This document shows positions 57,009 through 64,000 of a DNA stretch of 64,000 nt, one piece after another. The notes below the pieces were generated by a model. It was not told the origin of the DNA. It made no database searches and worked only from the letters and a program-made list of their open reading frames with translations. The stretch is from Scytonema hofmannii PCC 7110 (lineage in GTDB: Bacteria; Cyanobacteriota; Cyanobacteriia; Cyanobacteriales; Nostocaceae). How positions within the stretch are numbered: position 1 is the stretch's first letter; every line of letters begins with the position of its first letter. The translations under genes were made by a program, and so were the position numbers. The stretch spans positions 7,426,283 through 7,490,282 of the forward strand of contig NZ_KQ976354.1 of NCBI RefSeq assembly GCF_000346485.2. Reading direction: 5' to 3'.

Positions 57009-57074
57009 GTCATTAATTAAGAAACTGAACCTCATTGAGATTGCGTCCATCTACCTAGTAAAAAGTAAACAACT

Positions 57075-57758
57075 ATGACAGTTCAAGAAGATCTCAACAT
57101 TAACCAGCTGCCGTCTACCTCACCTACAGTTTTGTCACGGATAATAGAGTTGGCTGTAACTAATCTGATCGGATGGATTCCTCGTCCACTTGGTGTTCTG
57201 CTGCGACGACTGGCTTACCGTTTAATACTTGCTCGCGTGGGTCGGGGTCTTTATATTCAGATGGGAGTTGAGTTTCTTGGAGGCTGTTTAGTTGAGATTG
57301 GCGATGATGTTAAAATTATGCGAGATGTACGCTTTGACATGAGAGCGCCACACAGCTTACTACGTATTGGTAATAGAGTTTGTATCGATCGCGGTGTTGA
57401 TATCAGAGCAACTGTTTCTCATTGCTCGATCTCAATTGGTGATAGTACCTACTTAGGACCTTATATCTGTATGTCCGGACCTGGTGATATAAAAATTGGC
57501 AAGGAATGCCTAATTGCATCCCATACAAGCATTTACGCCAACAATCACAGAGAGCATGGATTAAGCCGTGAAGGAATTGAAATTCAGGACAATGTTTGGA
57601 TAGGTTCTGGAGTCAGGATTTTAGATGGAGTGACTATTGGTAAAGGAAGTGTAATCGGTGCTGGAGCCGTTGTTACCAAAGATATCCCTCCCTTTTCCAT
57701 CGCAGTTGGAGTCCCTGCAAAAGTTATTAAAGCTAGTAAGGGAGTTGGCAGAGCTTGA
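57075..57758 (+). CDS. Hexapeptide-repeat acyltransferase (EPS, C)
   Basis: 227 residues, more diverged third paralogue. Left-handed beta-helix with YANNHREHG active-site loop (shorter than in A and B) and DGVTIGKGSVIGAGAVVTKD; ends VAVGVPAKVIKASKGVGRA. N-terminal segment TNLIGWIPRPLGVLLRRLAY is amphipathic. Probably a different acceptor position from A and B. Followed by a GGTCACT heptamer repeat and a terminator hairpin. Confidence 0.9.
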   Translation: MTVQEDLNINQLPSTSPTVLSRIIELAVTNLIGWIPRPLGVLLRRLAYRLILARVGRGLYIQMGVEFLGGCLVEIGDDVKIMRDVRFDMRAPHSLLRIGNRVCIDRGVDIRATVSHCSISIGDSTYLGPYICMSGPGDIKIGKECLIASHTSIYANNHREHGLSREGIEIQDNVWIGSGVRILDGVTIGKGSVIGAGAVVTKDIPPFSIAVGVPAKVIKASKGVGRA

Positions 57759-57805
57759 TGGTTTAGAATGGTCACTGGTTACTGGTCACTGTTAATAAAC
57801 ACGAA

Positions 57806-57823
57806 AACCCGCCTTGGCGGGTT
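57806..57823. terminator. Bidirectional hairpin terminator candidate
   Basis: AACCCGC and GCGGGTT arms with a 4-nt loop between convergent acyltransferase C and the 51-residue gene. Flanked by A-rich DNA on the left and AAC-rich on the right; no strong T-run in the plus direction. Confidence 0.6.
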
Positions 57824-57866
57824 AACACACAACAAAACTATGAACTAAAACAATAAAACTTTATTT

Positions 57867-58022
57867 TTAACTGAAATAGTTCATTTCAGCTTCCAATTGG
57901 CGAACTAAATTTTCATCGCCTTTGTCTCTGGCTACTTTTAAGCGATGCTCTAAAGTTCTTTTAATATTTAGCCTGTGCGTTTCTCGTGCTTGTTTTACGG
58001 ATTCCAATCTGTTCCTGCTCAT
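57867..58022 (-). CDS. Small conserved basic protein, 51 aa
   Basis: MSRNRLESVKQARETHRLNI begins a short helical, Arg/Lys-rich protein ending LVRQLEAEMNYFS. AGAGG lies about 13 bp upstream. I recall near-identical short proteins in many cyanobacteria; no function known. The charge pattern would suit nucleic-acid or ribosome contact, which is only inference. Confidence 0.7.
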   Translation of the reverse strand: MSRNRLESVKQARETHRLNIKRTLEHRLKVARDKGDENLVRQLEAEMNYFS

Positions 58023-58166
58023 TTTAACCAATGTGCCTCTTTAATTTCTCCATTAAATGTCTGACTTTCCTAACATAGCAAATTTTTCGTAACTTTTGCT
58101 ACAGAAAAACAAACTTAATATATATTATTAAGCGGCAATATCTTGCTGTGGAAGCTTTACAACCCC

Positions 58167-58943
58167 ATGCTTACCTTGCTAACCGATTTTGGAACCCGTG
58201 ATGTTTACGTTGGGGCAATGAAGGGAGTTATTGCCCAAATCAACCCACAACTTACAGTGGTAGACTTGACACATGAAGTTCCACCACAAGACATCGCGGC
58301 GGCTCGGTTCTGCTTAATGGATGCTTACCTCTATTTCCCAGTTGGTACAGTGCATCTGGCTGTTGTCGATCCTGGTGTAGGAAGTATGCGACGAGCGATC
58401 GCAGTCCAGTTTGCCAAAGGTTACCTAGTGGGACCCGATAACGGTATATTCGGTGGAGTTTTGAGTGAAAGCACAGCGATAGCAGCAGTAGAACTGACAA
58501 ACTCCAAGTACTGGAGAACCCCTCAACCCAGCAGAACTTTCCATGGAAGGGACATTTTTGCACCAGTTGCAGCTTATCTTTCTTGCGGAGTACCCCTCAA
58601 ACAGCTAGGTGAGCCAATCGCTCCAACAACTCTAGTACAATTGGATATCGCCAAATGTACGGCAACGGAAACTGGTATAAGTGGTAGTATTCAATATATT
58701 GACCATTTTGGTAACTTAGTGACTAACATTCCAGGAAGTGATGTGCTGGGCAGAAACTGGAATATAGAAGTTGCGGGAATAACTATTCCCAACTGTAGCA
58801 CTTATAATGAAGTTAACGTTGGTGAAGCGATCGCACTTGTGGGCAGCCATGGTTGGGTGGAAATTGCTGTGAACAATGGGAATGCGCGCTCGCAGTTGCA
58901 GATAGAGTTGGGTGTAGTGGTGGTAGTCTATTTTGATTGTTGA
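58167..58943 (+). CDS. SAM hydroxide adenosyltransferase family (DUF62; chlorinase/fluorinase fold)
   Basis: 258 residues from ATG 58167 (MLTLLTDFGTRDVYVGAMKG); an upstream ATG adds eight unrelated residues. Characterised relatives hydrolyse S-adenosylmethionine to adenosine and methionine with hydroxide; chlorinases and fluorinases share the fold. VVDLTHEVPPQDI, AVVDPGVGSMRRAIAV and VGPDNGIF are the conserved blocks. Physiological role unresolved. Confidence 0.9.
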   Translation: MLTLLTDFGTRDVYVGAMKGVIAQINPQLTVVDLTHEVPPQDIAAARFCLMDAYLYFPVGTVHLAVVDPGVGSMRRAIAVQFAKGYLVGPDNGIFGGVLSESTAIAAVELTNSKYWRTPQPSRTFHGRDIFAPVAAYLSCGVPLKQLGEPIAPTTLVQLDIAKCTATETGISGSIQYIDHFGNLVTNIPGSDVLGRNWNIEVAGITIPNCSTYNEVNVGEAIALVGSHGWVEIAVNNGNARSQLQIELGVVVVVYFDC

Positions 58944-59034
58944 AGAATTGAACCGCACCCTTAACGCGGATGTACGCGGATAAAATAGGATAGGGATAAT
59001 TGGCAGTTATTTAAAATCTCGGATTTCAATTGCT

Positions 59035-59694
59035 ATGGCTCAGCAAACTTTATCTGCACCGTCCGTTTATCAAGGTCAATTTGGGGAGTTTACGATTACT
59101 CAGAGCGATCGCACGGGTGTCATTGTCTACCGTACTGGGCTTATGGTAGCTGCACTCAGCTTTGCCACGGGTAGTGCTTTAGTTCTATTTAACCAGAACC
59201 CAGAAATTTTCCAAGTACTTACACCTTTATATGCCTGTTTCAGTCTGGCATTAGGTGTCAGCTTACTTACAATACATATATATATGGCAGTGCTGCACCG
59301 ACTTTTACAAGTTTTTTGGGCAATTGGTAGTGTTGCTGCTATGGTACTAGCACTATATAGTATTGAGCCTTTAGCGGTAACTGTTTACACTCAACCATTG
59401 ACTTTACTGGGAGTAGGCTTTACCTTTGTAGCGCTGACAGGAATTTATTTTAAAGAAGCGTTTTGCTTTAATCGTTTTGAGACTAAAATACTAACGCCAA
59501 TAGTACCGTTGCTTCTGCTAGGACATTTAGTTGGGGTGTTGCCAATTTATGGGGAAAAAGTTTTATTAGGTATTTGGGCAACTTTATTCGTGGTATTTGC
59601 TGTGCGGAAGGTTGTGCAATCCATTCCTCCAGATATCGGGGATAAATCCGTGTTTGAGTATCTAAAAACTCAGCGATCGGCGCAACTTTCTTGA
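59035..59694 (+). CDS. DUF2301 integral membrane protein
   Basis: 219 residues with about six membrane helices after a 30-residue polar N-terminus. YACFSLALGVSLLTIHIYMA, GIYFKEAFCFNRFETKILT and LLLLGHLVGVLP are characteristic of the cyanobacterial/plastid DUF2301 family, whose function is unknown. Ninety bp after the DUF62 gene, possibly co-transcribed. Confidence 0.85.
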   Translation: MAQQTLSAPSVYQGQFGEFTITQSDRTGVIVYRTGLMVAALSFATGSALVLFNQNPEIFQVLTPLYACFSLALGVSLLTIHIYMAVLHRLLQVFWAIGSVAAMVLALYSIEPLAVTVYTQPLTLLGVGFTFVALTGIYFKEAFCFNRFETKILTPIVPLLLLGHLVGVLPIYGEKVLLGIWATLFVVFAVRKVVQSIPPDIGDKSVFEYLKTQRSAQLS

Positions 59695-60032
59695 CAGCTG
59701 ATTCAACCTTTCCCAGAAAAATCCTGGGCGTTGCATAAAATGGGGATGAAGAATGAACCGCCAAGACGCCAAGAGCGCCAAGAATTAAGTTTTTCAACTG
59801 ACAGAGAAAATAAAATCATCCCGCAAATATGCAACGCCAATTTTTGTTTAAGACCTACTAGTTAACTTTAATAGTACTGGAAAGGACAACACGAATGCCG
59901 GACTCTGTTCTACAAGTACTCTCCATATCCGAGTGCATGGGCTTGAAACTGTAAGATAATTATTAGACAAATATTGACATTGTTTCCGAAATAGGTAACT
60001 ATAGAGGGGTAGTCTATATCAGTTGAGTTGAT
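59695..60032. other. Intergenic region before the IS607 element
   Basis: Contains GCCAAGACGCCAAGAGCGCC, a repeat seen in variants elsewhere, and a 14-bp inverted repeat (59916-59929 GTACTCTCCATATC with 60030-60043 on the other arm) whose right arm covers the recombinase start codon. A TTGACA at 59972-59977 may be its -35 box. The left end of the element is not resolved. Confidence 0.5.
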
Positions 60033-60674
60033 ATGGAGAGTACATCAGAAGTGACGATTAGTATTGGAGATGCTGCAAAAGAATTAGGCGTTTCCACGAA
60101 GACTTTAAGACGTTGGGCTGATTCAGGAAAGATAAAGAGTGAACGTTCACCCACAGGTCAAAGAAGATTTTTTCTGGCTGATATTAAACGCATTACGCCA
60201 AGAGATCTAAAACAGCTAGATGAACGTATAACCATTAACTATGCTAGAGTTTCAAGCCACGACCAGAAAGCAGATTTAGTTCGTCAATCTCAAGTTTTAG
60301 AGGCTTTTAGCAGTGCTAATGGTTGGCAGTTTGAAACCATTCAAGATTTAGGATCGGGTCTGAACTACCAGAAAAAAGGACTTCAAAGACTTCTCAAACG
60401 CATAATGCAAGGAGATGTCAGCCGCCTTGTACTGACGCACAAAGATAGGCTATTGAGATTTGGTGCCGAGCTTGTATTTGCTATGTGCGAAGAATTTGAA
60501 ACTGAAGTGGTCATTATTAATAAGACCAATGAAGAAATCACTTTTGAGCAAGAGTTAGTACAAGACATGATTGAGTTGATTACAGTATTTTCAGCCCGGT
60601 TGTATGGCGCTAGAAGTAAGAAGAATAAAAAATTAATCGAGGGAATATCTAATGTAATTGAGGAGGTGAAGTAA
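60033..60674 (+). CDS. tnpA: IS607-family serine recombinase (TnpA)
   Basis: 213 residues: MerR-type helix-turn-helix (about 9-47, IGDAAKELGVSTKTLRRWAD), then serine-resolvase catalytic domain with nucleophile Ser74 in NYARVSSHDQK and DLGSGLNYQKKGLQRLL. Catalyses cut-and-rejoin of the element using few target constraints. No C-terminal DNA-binding domain, as usual for IS607. Ends AGGAGGTGAAGTAA, whose AGGAGG serves as the ribosome binding site of the next gene. Confidence 0.95.
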   Translation: MESTSEVTISIGDAAKELGVSTKTLRRWADSGKIKSERSPTGQRRFFLADIKRITPRDLKQLDERITINYARVSSHDQKADLVRQSQVLEAFSSANGWQFETIQDLGSGLNYQKKGLQRLLKRIMQGDVSRLVLTHKDRLLRFGAELVFAMCEEFETEVVIINKTNEEITFEQELVQDMIELITVFSARLYGARSKKNKKLIEGISNVIEEVK

Positions 60675-62282
60675 ATGCCTCAAGTTTATCAAACATATGT
60701 GACTCAGATTGACAATAATTTAACGAATGAAACACACACGCTTGAGATGTTAGAACAGTTCTCACCAGTTGCAGCCCAGATGTCCCTTGTGGCGTTAGAA
60801 GGTTTACAAAGTGATATGAAAAAGGAGAAGTTAAACTCCCTAATTCAAAACACTTTTAAAGTAAACAAGCGTCATGCCAACAGTGTCATTAATTTTGTTA
60901 CAGGTGAGTTGGAATCGGCTAAGGAGTCCCATAAAAGACATCTAAATACACTAGACGCCAAAATAAAATCAGTTAAGTCAGAAATTGAAAGGTTGAACAA
61001 ACGACTGAAGAATCACAGGGAATATGCCCAAGCCGTAGAGAAACATAATTTAGCCATCAAATATCCTCAAAAAACTCAAGCTAGAAAACTGAAAAAAGTT
61101 CCTGTACTTAAGAAATTCCCTGAGTTTGATAACGCTTGTCCGATTAACGGTAAACCTCACGGTAAGACTTATTTGCAACTAGCTAAACAGCAATTACATC
61201 AGAAAAAGCGCCAATTGAAGATGTACTTAGACCGTAGAGCTAAAGTAATCCAACGAGGGGTCAAAGTAAATCTGGGGAACGTAGGAAAGGTAACATTTGT
61301 TGGGAGTACTAACGAAACTAACAGCAATCAAATATGTCAGCTAACACCTGATGTTATCCCAAGTCTAAGAATACGTGTCCCTTACTTTTTAGAGGCAACG
61401 TATGGAGAATATCTGACCTTACCACTTTACAAAATTAACAAGCAAGGATACAACAATATAGTTACCGCTTGGGCATTAAACAACGCTCTCACTTATGTAT
61501 TTAGCAAAAATAAAAAAGGGAAGTGGGTAGTCGCTATTACTTGTTTAGTTGACTTTTCTATTACCAGTCATGATAAATATGCAGGTTGTATTGGTTTAGA
61601 TATTAATCCCGGTTCTATAGGCTGGTGTGCAACCAACCGTCACGGCAATCCTGTAGCTTGGGGAAAAGTTAATTTAGATCTACACTCTTGTTCAACAGAA
61701 CAAACAGAAGCAAGATTAGCTGATGCTATTACAGAACTGACATCTAGAGCGCTAGCTACTAAAAAACCAATTGTTATTGAGAAATTAGACTTCTCTCAAA
61801 AGAAGAAACAACTTCATAGCGGGCGCAAATATAATCGGATGTTATCAGGTTTTGCTTATGCCAAGTTCAAAGAATTGTTAAAAGCTAGATGCTTAAAACT
61901 CGGCATCAAAATTATTGAGGTAAGTCCCAAATATTCTAGCCAAATCGGCGTTGTCAAATATATGAAACGCTATGGTATGGGAAGCGATAGCGCCGCCGGT
62001 CTAGTTTTAGCGCGTCGCGGGATGAATATTTACTATGAGAAACTGCCAGCGAGATACGCCTTTCAGAGTTCGATTCAAACCGAACCTCGTCAGCACGTCT
62101 TTGCACACTGGCAGCGTTTCCATAAGCATTACTTGAAGCTAGGTTCTCGTAATGCTTGGTTCGGTTTACCTACTCTCACAGGGTCTGCGGGTGACGGCTT
62201 GGTGAACACCGGTTTTCTTGGGTTTCCAAAGCTTCAGCACAAGCATGGGAGTCCAACTCCTCATCCGTCTGTGAAGGTGTGA
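60675..62282 (+). CDS. tnpB: Long TnpB-like RuvC nuclease without zinc ribbon
   Basis: 535 residues against about 400 for standard TnpB, the RNA-guided nuclease ancestral to Cas12. RuvC triad is readable: D309 (CIGLDINPGSIG), E369 (IVIEKLDFS), D438 (GMGSDSAAGLVLARRG). The CxxC zinc ribbon normally between the last two is replaced by KYSSQIGVVKYMKRY. The N-terminal 300 residues include a strong coiled coil (80-125). Residues from about 455 are low in conserved features and their DNA may double as a guide-RNA scaffold. All catalytic acids present, so activity is possible. Confidence 0.85.
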   Translation: MPQVYQTYVTQIDNNLTNETHTLEMLEQFSPVAAQMSLVALEGLQSDMKKEKLNSLIQNTFKVNKRHANSVINFVTGELESAKESHKRHLNTLDAKIKSVKSEIERLNKRLKNHREYAQAVEKHNLAIKYPQKTQARKLKKVPVLKKFPEFDNACPINGKPHGKTYLQLAKQQLHQKKRQLKMYLDRRAKVIQRGVKVNLGNVGKVTFVGSTNETNSNQICQLTPDVIPSLRIRVPYFLEATYGEYLTLPLYKINKQGYNNIVTAWALNNALTYVFSKNKKGKWVVAITCLVDFSITSHDKYAGCIGLDINPGSIGWCATNRHGNPVAWGKVNLDLHSCSTEQTEARLADAITELTSRALATKKPIVIEKLDFSQKKKQLHSGRKYNRMLSGFAYAKFKELLKARCLKLGIKIIEVSPKYSSQIGVVKYMKRYGMGSDSAAGLVLARRGMNIYYEKLPARYAFQSSIQTEPRQHVFAHWQRFHKHYLKLGSRNAWFGLPTLTGSAGDGLVNTGFLGFPKLQHKHGSPTPHPSVKV

Positions 62283-62301
62283 ATCCTTCAAGGTAGGAGG
62301 A
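62100..62301 (+). ncRNA. Possible omega (guide) RNA at the 3' end of tnpB
   Basis: TnpB guide RNAs derive from the 3' end of the gene and the element's right end. Here the last coding stretch is rich in hairpins and the stop is followed by TGAAGGTGTGAATCCTTCA, a 6-bp stem close to the presumed end; flanking host DNA would be the guide. Boundaries and function are inference. Confidence 0.3.
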
Positions 62302-62460
62302 ATTGACCGCTATTCCTCTGGTTTGTCCAACATTATCCACTTGTGGGTAACTTTGGGTAAACGTGATCGAGCGGCAAGGTATTACTATAACCCTGATGAT
62401 GACCCCGATCTAACAGATGTGCAACGTCGTAGATTAAAAACTCCTAGTTTTTATCCCTGA
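62302..62460 (+). pseudogene. C-terminal host-gene fragment beside IS607 element
   Basis: 52 codons open to a TGA: RYSSGLSNIIHLWVTLGKRD, then ARYYYNPDDDPDLTDVQRRR and KTPSFYP. The composition is clearly protein-like but there is no ATG; a frame-compatible TTG exists at the Leu. It is either the 3' part of a gene disrupted by the element or a small intact gene with an unusual start. Family not recognised. Confidence 0.45.
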
Positions 62461-62505
62461 GTCCTTTTTGGGAACAATAAACCCAGAGATGATGAGGATG
62501 GGCAA

Positions 62506-63627
62506 TTGGTGGGACAAGAACGTGCGTATTGGGTAGCGTGGTCGCAAATTTCTGGAGTTGGTCCTATCCTGTTAGGACGGTTACAACAACATTTTGGCTC
62601 ACTAGCAAGAGCTTGGGAAGCAACCGAAGCTCAGTTGAAAAAGGTAGAAGGTTTTGGTTTTCAAACATTATCTAAGGTTATACAACAGCGATCGCGATTG
62701 CACCCAGAAACATTTCTCGAACAACATCAACAGCAAAACCCTCATTTTTGGACACCAGCCGATCCAGAATATCCTCGGTTGCTGCTAGAAATTCCTAGTC
62801 CGCCCCCTGTTTTGTACTATCGCGGCGAAGTTGATTTGCTGGAAAATATTGGACAGAAACCAACAGTTGGTATTGTTGGAACACGCCAACCCTCAGAGTA
62901 TGGTTTGCGTTGGACTCGTCAAATTAGTATAGCTTTAGCTAAAAACGGTTTCACAGTTGTTTCTGGTTTAGCAGACGGAATTGATACTGAAAGCCATAGC
63001 GCTACTCTTAAAGCCGGAGGACGTACACTAGCAGTCCTCGGTACAGGCGTAGATGTTGTTTATCCATCTAAAAATAAAGAACTTTACAAACAGATTTTGC
63101 CTAATGGGTTAGTTTTGAGTGAATATCCCTCAAAAACTCCACCCGATCGCACCCACTTTCCTCGTCGCAATCGGATCATAGCTGGTTTGAGTCGCGCTGT
63201 GTTTGTTATGGAAGCACCAATCAGATCGGGTGCTTTGATTACTGCTAGTTATGCCAATGAATTTGGACGAGATATTTACGCATTACCAGGAAGGTTAGAT
63301 GACTACCCTTCCCAAGGCTGTTTAAAACTTATTAGCCAAGGCGCTGTTCCCATTCTTAAAGAATTAGACGAATTACTAAAAATGCTGGGAGCAATACCGG
63401 AACTTGATTCTGTTGAAGCAACCTCGCCACCTCAGCAGTTAAGTCTACCAGATTTGTCCCCAGAACTTCAACAGGTTATGAATGTGCTTTCTTCAGAGGC
63501 ATTACCCTTTGATTTTATTGTTCAACAAACTGGTATGGCTGCTGGTTTAGTATCCAGCGCTTTACTGCAGTTAGAACTGATGGGTTTAGTTTCACAGCTT
63601 CCTGGGATGCGGTATCAATACCGTTAG
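62506..63627 (+). CDS. dprA: DNA-processing protein DprA
   Basis: Loads RecA on incoming single-stranded DNA during natural transformation. 373 residues: N-terminal helix-hairpin-helix/SAM-like part (about 10-80), Rossmann-like core with VGIVGTRQPSEYGLRW, SGLADGIDTESHSATL, VLGTGVDVVYP and PRRNRIIAGLS, and a C-terminal winged helix (about 310-373). Start is TTG 62506 or GTG 62509. Competence is known in several cyanobacteria; no other com genes are nearby. Confidence 0.95.
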   Translation: MVGQERAYWVAWSQISGVGPILLGRLQQHFGSLARAWEATEAQLKKVEGFGFQTLSKVIQQRSRLHPETFLEQHQQQNPHFWTPADPEYPRLLLEIPSPPPVLYYRGEVDLLENIGQKPTVGIVGTRQPSEYGLRWTRQISIALAKNGFTVVSGLADGIDTESHSATLKAGGRTLAVLGTGVDVVYPSKNKELYKQILPNGLVLSEYPSKTPPDRTHFPRRNRIIAGLSRAVFVMEAPIRSGALITASYANEFGRDIYALPGRLDDYPSQGCLKLISQGAVPILKELDELLKMLGAIPELDSVEATSPPQQLSLPDLSPELQQVMNVLSSEALPFDFIVQQTGMAAGLVSSALLQLELMGLVSQLPGMRYQYR

Positions 63628-63845
63628 TTGCAAAATAATCATACTCATTATCTAGTAATTTATCCGTAAGCTTCTCCTTATAATGAGTCTTTTTTAAAAC
63701 TTAAGAAAATAATATAAATGTATTTACTTTTGTATCATTTATGTATAAAAATATTCTTGTTGAGGAGTACGGAAGAGATAGAATCACCACTTTCTCGTGT
63801 TTCTATTACTAGATTCGTCAAAATTACAATGTAAAAAGGTGTAAT

Positions 63846-64000
63846 ATGAAACTGAAAAAAGTCAGTAAATTTATTGTGGTTTTTACTGTAATAACCACTT
63901 GCCTAGGTTTCAGTGTCAACAAAAGTTCGGCTAACACTGCCGTAAAAACTGTTGCACAGACTATTGATAACTTTTTGGAACCAAAAATTGATATCGCTAT
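63846..64000 (+). CDS. Secreted protein, 5' part (cut by window edge)
   Basis: 51 residues visible: basic start MKLKKVSKF, hydrophobic core IVVFTVITTCLGFSV and a likely signal-peptidase site after SSANTA. Ribosome binding site AAGGTG. The mature part (VKTVAQTIDNFLEPKIDIA) is too short to identify. Confidence 0.7.
   Translation, partial: MKLKKVSKFIVVFTVITTCLGFSVNKSSANTAVKTVAQTIDNFLEPKIDIA

Larger units (their letters stand above)
60033..62301 (+). mobile_element. IS607-type element (recombinase + TnpB-like), ends approximate
   Basis: Serine recombinase and TnpB-like gene abut with no gap. IS607 elements lack terminal inverted repeats and target duplications, so ends cannot be read off; the right end is placed before a host-like reading frame that begins near 62302 after a GG. 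A second, degraded copy of the recombinase end lies at 56868-57008. Confidence 0.75.

Noticed and set aside
60675-62282. Cas12k of a CRISPR-associated transposon
   Set aside because: No tnsB, tnsC, tniQ or CRISPR repeats, the N-terminus differs, and the RuvC triad is intact whereas Cas12k is inactive.
1137-64000. Prophage or integrative plasmid
   Set aside because: No integrase, phage structural, partition or replication genes were seen; only IS-type mobility genes.

Overview
The window reads as chromosomal DNA from a filamentous, probably heterocyst-forming (Nostocales-type) cyanobacterium. Evidence: many copies of the HIP1 octamer GCGATCGC, ndhB of the photosynthetic-type NDH-1 complex, a MenG quinone methyltransferase, a giant Ser/Thr-kinase/AAA/GAF/His-kinase of the kind typical of Nostocales, intergenic 7-bp tandem repeats, and several cyanobacterial conserved small proteins. 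The genus cannot be fixed from sequence alone.

Layout. 1-1031: groES-groEL operon (minus; groEL runs off the left edge) under a perfect CIRCE operator. 1032-2328: a ~380-bp segment that folds as a structured RNA, then two tiny overlapping ORFs before a LuxR-type response regulator. 2329-9714: housekeeping genes (response regulator, NIL-domain protein, prmA, serA, menG, DUF445) plus a decayed CheW/CheA/histidine-kinase cluster at 3793-4534. 9878-13281: accessory zone with an Rpn-like nuclease carrying an in-frame 12-bp repeat, then a complete ISL3-family insertion sequence (10869-12764, 8-bp target duplication GTAATTTT) that has split a LOG-family gene and carries a four-helix-bundle passenger gene. 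13440-23023: PgpH-like HD phosphohydrolase, ADP-ribosylglycohydrolase-like protein, aroQ, a small conserved protein, topA, ndhB. 24176-33360: a sesquiterpene-synthase/cytochrome P450 pair convergent with a 1906-residue sensor kinase, followed (upstream on the minus strand) by the stump of a duplicate kinase and an orphan response regulator. This resembles the published terpene-synthase/P450/two-component miniclusters of Nostoc. 33618-41763: small membrane protein, amino-acid ABC permease, larE, CapA-like protein, tRNA-Ser(CGA), repeat-rich intergenic DNA, a small acidic protein, aspS. 42841-57758: exopolysaccharide locus, all plus strand: Wzz-like, Wzy-like, Wzx-like, three GT2 and one GT14 glycosyltransferase, a GH74-like beta-propeller, a WecG/TagA transferase and three tandem hexapeptide acyltransferases. 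57867-59694: small conserved protein, SAM hydroxide adenosyltransferase family, DUF2301 membrane protein. 60033-62301: IS607-type element (serine recombinase plus an unusually long TnpB-like protein without a zinc ribbon). 62506-64000: dprA and the start of a secreted protein.

How it fits together. The exopolysaccharide genes form a nearly contiguous Wzx/Wzy-type pathway: glycosyltransferases build a lipid-linked repeat, Wzx flips it, Wzy polymerises it, Wzz sets length, acyltransferases decorate it, and a GH74-like enzyme may trim it. The terpene pair would make and oxidise a sesquiterpene, possibly under control of the adjacent kinase/regulator. The genome is being reshaped by mobile DNA: an intact-bordered ISL3 insertion, an IS607 element and a second IS607 remnant that now supplies the C-terminus of an acyltransferase, an IS630-like fossil, and short palindromes that have entered coding sequence in frame. 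The best candidates for something new are the structured RNA at 1455-1835, the long zinc-ribbon-less TnpB with its possible 3' guide RNA, the ISL3 element with a passenger gene, and the paired stem-loops plus 36-bp tandem repeat around 37.7-38.9 kb.
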